Source: a virus. Taken from it: a stretch of 22,020 nucleotides of DNA. Below, in pieces: positions 1-5,820 of this stretch; positions within the stretch are counted from its first letter, which is position 1; each line of letters starts with the position of its first letter. Location of the stretch: positions 1 to 22,020 of the IMG/VR virus record IMGVR_UViG_3300034407_001011; one strand, 5' to 3'. The translations under genes and the position numbers were made by a program. The notes under the pieces are model-generated. The model was not told the origin of the DNA and searched no databases. It worked only from the letters and a program-made list of their open reading frames with translations.

Positions 1-11
1 TATCAAATAAC

Positions 12-545
12 TCATCTAATGGCATAGCAGCCATCACACCATTCTGGTACATCACCATGTTTCCAAGTACAGAAATGAGCTTTCTCTTTTCTGTAGTACT
101 CTCTGTATGCTTCTACAGGATCATCTCTATGAAGTTCTGTATTAGTTATTGCCTGTACAAATTCTGTTCTACATGGTTGTTCAAATTCACAATACTGTAA
201 CTGTGCTTCATATACTGAAACAAGTCCTTCTTGTTTATGTGTCTTGCCATAGCGAGCTGTATACTCATAACACAAAGCTCTCATATGTCTTACTAACCAC
301 ATAGCGTTTTGTTTAGATGCTCTAGCCCATAAAGTGCAAGGATGTTTTGCATGAGCTTTTGGATAGCCTGGTAGGCCAAATTGTTCAATCACTGGTCCAT
401 TACCACCTTTGTGTTCATCTTTATATTGATGATCTAATACAGCAGATAACATTTGTGCTGATTCTAATATCATTTTAACTATATGCTTATCACACATCAT
501 GTATGCAGCAGTCTTAGGGTCTCTATCTAATACAAATATATTCAT
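12..545 (-). CDS. Conserved phage hypothetical protein, Cys/His-rich, 177 aa
   Basis: I do not recognise a function. The N-terminus (MNIFVLDRDPKTAAYMMCDK, then HIVKM) resembles a family I associate with marine T4-like phages, but I cannot name an activity. Seven cysteines and many histidines are spread along the protein: CDKH near 19-22, a KHPC motif near 70, CEFEQPC near 120 and WCDGC at the C-terminus. This could mean metal binding. The ATG has a good Shine-Dalgarno (GGAGG, about 4 bases upstream), and the stop is TGA. Unlike the genes to its right, it is preceded by a near-consensus sigma70 promoter rather than a T4 late promoter, so it was probably acquired or kept as an early gene behind the late module. 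A DNA-repair or nucleotide role is possible but unsupported here. Confidence 0.75.
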   Translation of the reverse strand: MNIFVLDRDPKTAAYMMCDKHIVKMILESAQMLSAVLDHQYKDEHKGGNGPVIEQFGLPGYPKAHAKHPCTLWARASKQNAMWLVRHMRALCYEYTARYGKTHKQEGLVSVYEAQLQYCEFEQPCRTEFVQAITNTELHRDDPVEAYREYYRKEKAHFCTWKHGDVPEWCDGCYAIR

Positions 546-561
546 TGTGCCTCCAGAATAT

Positions 562-590
562 AATATACTAGATTACTATATGTAGGTCAA
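562..590 (-). promoter_or_regulatory. Sigma70-type promoter for the 545-12 gene
   Basis: Read on the minus strand there is TTGACC (590-585), a 17-base spacer and TATATT (567-562). This is close to the TTGACA-N17-TATAAT consensus. The expected start near 555 leaves a leader of about 10 bases beginning just before the GGAGG ribosome binding site. The TGA inside TTGACC (589-587) is the stop codon of the structural gene upstream. The motif match is seen; promoter activity is inferred. Confidence 0.65.
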
Positions 591-1195
591 CCATTTATTT
601 GTACTGATGTATTACTATTACCTGCAGATGTTATACTGTCTATTCTAAAAAAGTTAACTCTAAATGTTGCTGTAGCTTCTACATAATCTATATCTGTATT
701 TCTTGTATCAAATACTATATCTGTTAGAGATGTTGGAAAACAATCTTGAAGTGTTATTGATAAATTTGGTTTAGATGCACTATTCAATACTGTTATTGTA
801 GCATCACTAATAGATCCCTCACCTAACGAACGTCCTGTTCTTTGTACGTTTCTTAATCCTGTAAGTCCACCCATACCATCTTTATTATATACTTGTTTGG
901 ATTGATTGAAACTTTCTGGAAATGATATGTATTGTAACCAATTAAACAATTCAATATAATTTTTCATATCTTCATCTACTTTAAATGTTACAGATAAATC
1001 TCCAAGTGTCATTTCATCACCTGGTATAGGTACTTTTTTAAATTGTGTTGGTAGTTCTGCATTACCTACTTGCACACCAGGTATGTTTACTGATTGCGCA
1101 AAGTAATTCACATTAGGTAACTTTCTTATTTGAAAATTGAAACCTACTGGTGATAAGAACTGAGGGTTCGTTGGTTGTGTATCTAATATTGCCAT
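587..1195 (-). CDS. Tail-tube-fold structural protein (gp19/gp54-like), 202 aa
   Basis: This is probably a baseplate or tail-tube-initiator type virion protein. The N-terminal half has the tube-protein pattern: an early FQIRK strand, an 'SVNIPGVQVG' segment and 'PIPGDEMTLGDLSVTFKVDED' near 57-76. It continues with MKNYIELFNWLQ, which resembles T4 gp54's 'SFRMDSEACNYRAMQDWV'. The C-terminal half has an 'ITLQDCFPTSLTDI' strand pair and an 'EATATFRVNFF' strand, as in gp19 and gp54. It is about 200 residues, close to gp19 (163) and shorter than gp54 (320). It lies directly after the gp23 terminator with its own late promoter. No Shine-Dalgarno lies within 20 bases of the ATG, and the next Met is residue 62, so the start is secure and the message may be leaderless. 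Its exact place in the virion is not shown by the sequence. Confidence 0.8.
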   Translation of the reverse strand: MAILDTQPTNPQFLSPVGFNFQIRKLPNVNYFAQSVNIPGVQVGNAELPTQFKKVPIPGDEMTLGDLSVTFKVDEDMKNYIELFNWLQYISFPESFNQSKQVYNKDGMGGLTGLRNVQRTGRSLGEGSISDATITVLNSASKPNLSITLQDCFPTSLTDIVFDTRNTDIDYVEATATFRVNFFRIDSITSAGNSNTSVQING

Positions 1196-1200
1196 GATAG

Positions 1201-1208
1201 TATTTATG
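1201..1208 (-). promoter_or_regulatory. T4-type late promoter (CATAAATA), predicted leaderless start
   Basis: CATAAATA on the minus strand ends five bases before the ATG at 1195. T4 late promoters place this box at -13 to -6, which puts +1 on the A of the ATG. It directly follows the gp23 terminator, so this gene needs its own promoter. The motif is seen; the start site is inferred. Confidence 0.7.
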
Positions 1209-1210
1209 TC

Positions 1211-1240
1211 AAAAAAAAGGGGCTCCTAAGAGCCCCTTTC
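1211..1240 (-). terminator. Rho-independent terminator after gp23
   Basis: Minus-strand GGGGCTC / TTAG loop / GAGCCCC forms a seven-pair GC stem, extended by three A-T pairs at the base. It is followed by eight Ts (1218-1211). It starts 25 bases past the gp23 stop and fits strong termination of the capsid transcript. On the plus strand only a three-T run follows, so it is effectively one-directional. Confidence 0.92.
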
Positions 1241-1264
1241 TAATTTGCTATTGCTAAGCCAATC

Positions 1265-2632
1265 TTACATAAGATTGTTAACAACTACTTTTCTGTAGTA
1301 CTCGTTAAGATCTTTAACGATTGTTCCAGCAGCTGCTACTGCAGCAGTACCTCTAGCAAATGGATTTTCTACTACGCCATAACGTGTTTTAAATCCAATT
1401 TTTGGTTGGAAAGAATCCTCTCCAACTGCTCTTACCATCTGTAATGGCACATATGGACAATAGAACAGTCCAGCATCAAAAGCACTTGAGCCTTTGTAAC
1501 CAACTGTCATATAGTTATCACCAGCATATGGATCTACATATACTTTGATACGACCATTAAGAACACCTGCGAAGGTTGATCCTGTGTCATCTACATTTAG
1601 ATTGTTAGAGTTAAGCGCTGGTGTGTAGTCTAGGACACCTGCCATTTGTAATGCTGATGCAACATCAGATCTACAAATAACTATGTTACCTTTACCACGC
1701 CTTGTGCCTTTTGCTATCGCGTTCGCTTCTCTTTCGATTGCAAACATTAAGCCTTTGAACTTTTCAACCATCCAACGACCGTTTGAGTCGGTGTCAAGGT
1801 CAAATTTACCAGCAGTAGTTGTGCCTTCCTGTGCTCCAACTTTAGCTACAACACCAACAGTTCTTACTAATTCTCTGTTGATTTCAGCTAAAATTTCAGT
1901 TGAAAGGATGTTAGCTAATTCTGTTTCTGCATCTAAGCCATGGATAGCTTTAAGGTCTTGTGCTAATTCCATTGTGTACTCAGCTTTTAGAGCACGTGAT
2001 AATGCTGTTACAGAAATCTTTTCTATACTAAATGCCATTTCAGGTATTGTGTTTGTAGTCTGTGCTTCAGCTGCTTCAGCTTGAGCTGTTGTCATACCTG
2101 ACATAAAGTTGTAAAGTTCTACATTAGATGCAGATGAGTTTAAGTAACCGTCAGCAGGAGAATCTCCTAAGTTACCGTCAGATTTACCGACAGTAGCGGC
2201 TGCTTCAGTTACAACTGCTGATACAGCATGAGCTGTATTTGCTTCGTTGTAGAATGCTTCTGTACCTGATTGTGATGTGTATCTTGAACGCATTGCAAAG
2301 ATAAGTCCAGTTGGACCTGTCATTGGCTGTACGCCCATGATGTCATATGCTACCAAGTTTGGCATAGCTCTTCTTACAAGAGATATTAAAACTGGATCGT
2401 ATATGTCTATTGCTCCGTCAGAAGCTGTAGAACTTGATGCACCCATTGCATTTGTAGGTGATGTTTCTAATAAGCTCTGAGGTGCAAACTGTGCTTGCTC
2501 TTTTAGAGATAGCTCAGTGTTTTCTAATAAAGCTGCAGTTACTTGACGCTTGTGAGGATCTTTAATTTCTGGAAGATCTGAATGCTCAAGTATGGGCTGC
2601 CACTTATTTTGTAGCTCTTCAGTTAATTGCAT
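1265..2632 (-). CDS. gp23: gp23 major capsid protein
   Basis: This is the HK97-fold shell protein that forms the head hexamers. Diagnostic stretches are 'YDPVLISLVRRAMPNLVAYD' followed by the 'GVQPMTGPTGLIFAMRSRY' segment, which are near-invariant in marine T4-like phages. Near the C-terminus are 'FYCPYVPLQMVRAV' and 'KTRYGVVENPFA'. I chose the ATG at 2632 (MQLTEELQNKW) over an upstream ATG at 2701. The internal one has a strong AAGGAGG eight bases upstream, and the longer version would lie across the gp22 end. This gives 455 aa, shorter than T4 gp23 (521). A gp21-type (LxE) cleavage site is visible at LLE/TSPTNA after residue 56, so the mature protein would be about 399 aa. It sits behind a variant late promoter and ahead of a strong terminator, as expected for the most abundant late protein. 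Confidence 0.98.
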   Translation of the reverse strand: MQLTEELQNKWQPILEHSDLPEIKDPHKRQVTAALLENTELSLKEQAQFAPQSLLETSPTNAMGASSSTASDGAIDIYDPVLISLVRRAMPNLVAYDIMGVQPMTGPTGLIFAMRSRYTSQSGTEAFYNEANTAHAVSAVVTEAAATVGKSDGNLGDSPADGYLNSSASNVELYNFMSGMTTAQAEAAEAQTTNTIPEMAFSIEKISVTALSRALKAEYTMELAQDLKAIHGLDAETELANILSTEILAEINRELVRTVGVVAKVGAQEGTTTAGKFDLDTDSNGRWMVEKFKGLMFAIEREANAIAKGTRRGKGNIVICRSDVASALQMAGVLDYTPALNSNNLNVDDTGSTFAGVLNGRIKVYVDPYAGDNYMTVGYKGSSAFDAGLFYCPYVPLQMVRAVGEDSFQPKIGFKTRYGVVENPFARGTAAVAAAGTIVKDLNEYYRKVVVNNLM

Positions 2633-2660
2633 TTGGTTTCCCTCCTTGGGTCTTTGTTTA

Positions 2661-3815
2661 TTATTTACGAATACTTCTTGAGATCGCCTGTGAATATACA
2701 CTCATTGGACCAGACTCTTTAGCTGGTGCCTCTGCATCTACATCTACAGGGTCACTATTAAGATCTTCTGCTTCAGTAATGGCTTTCTTATTTGTGAAGT
2801 AATGTTCTTTTAATTGATCAATCTTATTTTTATAATCAGCTTGATCAGCATATTCTATTCCTTCTGAAAGTTTTGTTAACTTATCTTTTTGTGTGATGGT
2901 TAGACCTTCACATGCTTCTGCAAATACTTTGAATGCTTCTAATCCTTCAGAAACTTTCTTAGCATCTATAGTAGCTTGAGTTTGTTCTTCTAACTTTCCT
3001 TCAAGTTCTAATTTTTGCTTTTCTAATTCAGCAACAACATCAACTTTGTCTTCTGGAACACTGATATAGTTTTCCTTAAACAGAGTTTTGATACCATCCA
3101 TGAATGTTTCAGCAACTTCGACTTTAAGTGCATTTTCAATTGCAACTTCGTTCTCTTTCATCCACTCTTCAGTGACGTAATCAAGATACTCGTCTACTCT
3201 ATCTGTTAAATCTTTCTGAAAACTTTCTTTGCTTTCATCAAGTTTTTTGTTATACTCTTCATGCATATGATTGGACAGCTCAATTAACTTAGCATTTACT
3301 GTTGCTTCAAAAATTGTTTGAGCTTTAGAAGTCATGTCTTCTGATAGCTCCTCTCCAGCAAAGATCTCAGCAGTAGCATCTATAGCTTCTTGCTGTGTAA
3401 CTTTACCTGCTGCCAATTTGGGCATTGAATCTTTACCATGGGATTGAGGTTTAGATGCTGGTAGTTTATTTTTACCATACGTATCTACTTCCCCTGCAAG
3501 TTTTTGCAATGAGTCTTTTGTCATTGAATTCATCTTGCCCATGACTTGCGAGATTAAGCTAGCTTTAGATACTGACGCTTTTGTTGCTGCAACGGGAGCA
3601 TTCATAGAATCTCCTTGTTTTTTGTCAGCACCTCGAGCTGTTGAGCCAGTGCCTGTTGGTTCTGGAACTTCTGCACCCTTAATTACGGATGTCAATGCAC
3701 CTTCACCACCGGAAGCATCAGCTTTAAACTCGTCAAGTTGTTTCTCGTCAGTAGCCTCGCTGGCCTCTAGCAGATCGTCATCTTCGACTACCTGTTTGAT
3801 TTCTTCTTTGGCCAT
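2661..3815 (-). CDS. gp22: gp22 prohead scaffolding core protein
   Basis: This is the internal scaffold of the prohead, assembled inside the gp23 shell and then degraded by gp21. It is highly charged and mostly helical. An acidic N-terminal region is followed by a Ser/Ala/Lys-rich linker with several 'KASLISQVMGKMN'-type stretches, then a long coiled-coil-like segment around residues 165-350. Possible gp21 sites include LLE/A near residue 17 and IFE/A near 168. The C-terminus 'SVYSQAISRSIRK' is a short basic tail, as in related scaffolds. Two ATGs lie side by side (3818 and 3815). AGGAG is four bases from the first and seven from the second, so I chose the second, giving 384 aa. That is well above T4 gp22 (269), the extra length being mainly in the N-terminal linker. 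It lies between gp21 and gp23, as in T4, with a perfect late promoter upstream. Confidence 0.92.
   Translation of the reverse strand: MAKEEIKQVVEDDDLLEASEATDEKQLDEFKADASGGEGALTSVIKGAEVPEPTGTGSTARGADKKQGDSMNAPVAATKASVSKASLISQVMGKMNSMTKDSLQKLAGEVDTYGKNKLPASKPQSHGKDSMPKLAAGKVTQQEAIDATAEIFAGEELSEDMTSKAQTIFEATVNAKLIELSNHMHEEYNKKLDESKESFQKDLTDRVDEYLDYVTEEWMKENEVAIENALKVEVAETFMDGIKTLFKENYISVPEDKVDVVAELEKQKLELEGKLEEQTQATIDAKKVSEGLEAFKVFAEACEGLTITQKDKLTKLSEGIEYADQADYKNKIDQLKEHYFTNKKAITEAEDLNSDPVDVDAEAPAKESGPMSVYSQAISRSIRK
2662..2669 (-). promoter_or_regulatory. Variant T4-type late promoter (CGTAAATA) for gp23
   Basis: CGTAAATA differs from TATAAATA at the first two positions; the first varies freely in the other copies here, so effectively one base is off. 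It overlaps the gp22 TAA stop (2663-2661). The predicted start at about 2656 gives a 24-base leader carrying AAGGAGG, matching the leader lengths of gp19 and gp20. Position and spacing support it; the mismatch lowers confidence. Confidence 0.5.
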
Positions 3816-3868
3816 CATTGGACTCCTCTTAATTGTTCTAGAACGGATTAAATATCCTATTATTCTAT

Positions 3869-3876
3869 TATTTATA
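3869..3876 (-). promoter_or_regulatory. T4-type late promoter (TATAAATA) for gp22
   Basis: A perfect TATAAATA lies in the 69-base gap between gp21 and gp22. The predicted start near 3863 gives a leader of about 45 bases, ending in AAGAGGAG before the gp22 start. Confidence 0.82.
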
Positions 3877-3887
3877 AAATTTAATTA

Positions 3888-4544
3888 TTATAAGTTACGT
3901 AAAAACTTCTCGAACATAGCGACCTTCTGTTCTTCTAATTTTTTCGCATCTTTTATTCCCACTTTCTTAATATCTTCAACCACTTCCATACTACGGAATG
4001 AAGATGAAGCTGCATCATAAACCCACTCAACTCCTTCCATTACACCATTAACAAATGCTTGAGGTGCGGAAGGGTCTGCAACTATATCAGCTGCTGTTGA
4101 TAACATAAAATCTGATTGTACTTCTTGGGATCCTTGATTGTCTTTTAATGTTCCCATACCTCTGGAACTAACACCAAGTTGTGCTCCCTCGTCTATTAAA
4201 TTTTTTACTATATTACCATAAGGTGTATCAAGAACTTTTGCTTTACCAATAAAATTTGGTCCATCAGGTTTTAGTTCTTTAATCATATGTGATACTCTCT
4301 CGAGATTAATTGTAGGACCTTGTGGATGTCCTAGCTCACCATATGCTTTATTCTTTTGAATGTATTCTTTATTGTAACGAGCTGCTTCTTTAGCAAGTAC
4401 TTCTTTAGGATACATTCTACCATTACGGTTCTTAATATCTCCTTGCATGAAGATACCTTCTATAAAGTAATTTTTCTTTTTAGTTTTTTCATCTTCTTCA
4501 AAGATATATTTTACTTCTTCGTTTAACTCTGTAATAAGTTTCAT
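3888..4544 (-). CDS. gp21: gp21 prohead core protease
   Basis: This serine protease cleaves the scaffold and the gp23 N-terminus after (L/I)xE during head maturation. It is 218 aa (T4 gp21 is 212). Visible family motifs are 'NRNGRMYPKEVL' near 39-50 and GELGHP at 69-74, with His73 the likely catalytic histidine. GVSSRGMG at 124-131 holds the candidate catalytic serine. The C-terminal 'EGVEWVYD' is also typical. The start ATG has AGGAAAG upstream and follows the preceding gene by nine bases. No late promoter separates it from the three genes before it, so it is probably the last gene of the transcript starting near 5807. Target sites fitting its specificity are visible in gp23 and gp22. Confidence 0.95.
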   Translation of the reverse strand: MKLITELNEEVKYIFEEDEKTKKKNYFIEGIFMQGDIKNRNGRMYPKEVLAKEAARYNKEYIQKNKAYGELGHPQGPTINLERVSHMIKELKPDGPNFIGKAKVLDTPYGNIVKNLIDEGAQLGVSSRGMGTLKDNQGSQEVQSDFMLSTAADIVADPSAPQAFVNGVMEGVEWVYDAASSSFRSMEVVEDIKKVGIKDAKKLEEQKVAMFEKFLRNL

Positions 4545-4553
4545 TAGTCTTTC

Positions 4554-4925
4554 CTAATATGTTGTTGAGCTATAATTTGAAGTTTTTTGGAATTCGATAA
4601 TTGCAGTACTGTTTGCATCAGCAAATGTAACATTTATTGCTTGATCACTATTGGCACTTAACAAACAACCAGCTGCTTTGAAATCAAAATCAAATGAATC
4701 GTCTGTATCACCAGATATGAATACGTTTGTTGTATTCCTAGCTATTTTTAATTGTCCTGAACCAGTATAAAATATACGTGATATTGCTGCCTCAGATACT
4801 GTTTCTCCAGTTGCTGCTAAACCTGACAATGCAAGATTAACTACAGATGCAGAACCTGGTTTATAAAGTACTACTACTTTACCACCACCTGGAGCTAAAT
4901 GATTTGATAATATCTGACTAGCCAT
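4554..4925 (-). CDS. Unrecognised 123-aa protein in the prohead gene cluster
   Basis: I do not recognise this protein. It is small, neutral and probably all-beta. A Gly/Ser-rich N-terminus (SNHLAPGGGKVVVLYKPGS) is followed by alternating hydrophobic strands such as 'SRIFYTGSGQLKIARN', 'VFISGDTDDSFDFDF' and 'STAIIEFQKTSNY'. It has no charged scaffold character, unlike the genes on either side. GGGGAGAAT lies about eight bases before the ATG, inside the end of the preceding gene, which stops only a few bases away. In T4, gene 68 is followed directly by 21, so this is an insertion into the prohead cluster. It could be a head decoration or vertex protein. That is inferred from position and beta-rich composition only. 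Confidence 0.75.
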   Translation of the reverse strand: MASQILSNHLAPGGGKVVVLYKPGSASVVNLALSGLAATGETVSEAAISRIFYTGSGQLKIARNTTNVFISGDTDDSFDFDFKAAGCLLSANSDQAINVTFADANSTAIIEFQKTSNYSSTTY

Positions 4926-4929
4926 TTAC

Positions 4930-5490
4930 TTATTCTCCCCACTGTGATGCAAAACTAATTAGTTGTTGCGTTCCAAATTTTGTTAAGAGTTTATTTTCAA
5001 ACTCTTTTTTGTTTTCGTCATTTAAACTTTCATATATTTTTTTTAATGCTTGTGCATCTTCTAATGTAAGTTTGAATTCTTTATTCTCTACAGTTACAAT
5101 TCTATCTTCTGTAGCATTTATAATACTTTCTAAAACTGTATCTTCAGACTGTGCTTGTTTAGTAGCAGTGGCATGCATAACACTTTCTGCATCTTTACCA
5201 TATCTTTTAATAAAGTCATGTGTATTCTTTTTCATGCCTTTAACAATTTCTTCTTTTCTTTTCATTTGTGAATCAGACATTTCGTATACTGCTTTTTCGT
5301 CTTCGTGATCTGTTCTTTTCTTTTTTCTCTTCTGTTTTTTACCAGAAAAAATATCATCATTAGAACCATTTTTTGGTGTATGAGGATAATCAGTTTTTTG
5401 AATTACGTGTTTGTCTACAAAAGCCTTGTCACCAGGTGACTTTGGATTTGCAAAATCTGATTCTTTAACTATTTGTTTCAGAGTTTTCAT
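4930..5490 (-). CDS. Prohead core protein at the gp68 position
   Basis: This is a lysine-rich, mostly helical protein of 186 aa, likely part of the prohead core. It has 'VKESDFANPKSPGDKAF' near the N-terminus, a basic run KKQKRKKKR near 54-62, and a segment KRYGKDAESVMHATATKQAQ in the middle. The last resembles a 'yGkdaxxVMyATATK' motif that I know from prohead-region proteins of marine T4-like phages. The C-terminus is helical ('KKIYESLNDENKKEFENKLL'). The frame stays open to an ATG at 5532, but I chose the ATG at 5490 (MKTLKQIVKESD). It has CAGGAGAAA about eight bases upstream, and the 5532 start would bury the gene in the one before. It overlaps the preceding gene by 26 bases. Homology to T4 gp68 is assumed from position, not seen. 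Confidence 0.75.
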   Translation of the reverse strand: MKTLKQIVKESDFANPKSPGDKAFVDKHVIQKTDYPHTPKNGSNDDIFSGKKQKRKKKRTDHEDEKAVYEMSDSQMKRKEEIVKGMKKNTHDFIKRYGKDAESVMHATATKQAQSEDTVLESIINATEDRIVTVENKEFKLTLEDAQALKKIYESLNDENKKEFENKLLTKFGTQQLISFASQWGE

Positions 5491-5791
5491 CTGTTGTTTC
5501 TCCTGTGGCTTCTGTTGCATCATCAGCATCAAGCTCTTTTTCTTCTTCAGGTGTTAATTCCATTTCAGTATCTTCATCAGGTATACTGTCTTTATTACCA
5601 CCTTCTTCAGCACCATCACCAACTTCTCCTGTTGGATCCAATCCTGCTAGCTTAGCTGCGACTTTTGCTCTAATAGCTTCCACGCCAGCATTTACTTTAT
5701 CTTTCATTAGATCGCCAAAGGCGTCTCCAAATTTTGCTGGTTTACCTGTGGCTGCAAACTTAATCATTTCGTCACTATTGTTTTCTGGCAT
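5465..5791 (-). CDS. gp67: gp67-like prohead core protein
   Basis: This small acidic prohead core component has 108 aa (T4 gp67 is 80). The N-terminal half follows the gp67 pattern: a helix with 'MIKFAATGKPAKFGDAFGDL', then 'MKDKVNAGVEAIRAKVAAKL'. Compare T4's 'LIEAIKSNDLVAARKLFAEA' followed by a KEEKIAIARNFL-type helix. The C-terminal half is a long Glu/Asp-rich tail, again as in gp67. It lies directly after the portal gene, the position of gene 67 in T4. In T4 the protein helps set head shape and is cleaved by gp21. The late promoter overlapping the gp20 stop gives it a leader of about 16 bases with AAGGA before the ATG. The C-terminal codons overlap the next gene. Confidence 0.75.
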   Translation of the reverse strand: MPENNSDEMIKFAATGKPAKFGDAFGDLMKDKVNAGVEAIRAKVAAKLAGLDPTGEVGDGAEEGGNKDSIPDEDTEMELTPEEEKELDADDATEATGETTDENSETNS

Positions 5792-5812
5792 AATAATATC
5801 CTTACGTATATA

Positions 5813-5820
5813 TATTTATA
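5813..5820 (-). promoter_or_regulatory. T4-type late promoter (TATAAATA) containing the gp20 stop
   Basis: A perfect TATAAATA whose TAA (5818-5816) is the in-frame stop of gp20. The predicted start near 5807 gives a 16-base leader with AAGGATATT before the gp67-like ATG. It should drive the gp67-like, gp68-position, 123-aa and gp21 genes as one unit. Confidence 0.82.

Noticed and set aside
1683-2084. Plus-strand open frame of 133 codons inside gp23
   Set aside because: It lies entirely antisense to the strongly conserved capsid gene, has no good ribosome binding site and no recognisable protein features.
2633-2701. An N-terminally longer gp23 starting at 2701
   Set aside because: The extra 23 residues overlap the gp22 end and lack family similarity; the internal ATG at 2632 has an AAGGAGG site.
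3535-4020. Plus-strand open frame of 161 codons across gp22 and gp21
   Set aside because: It is antisense to two certain genes, and its low-complexity Ser/Ala/Phe composition is what the opposite strand of scaffold codons would give.
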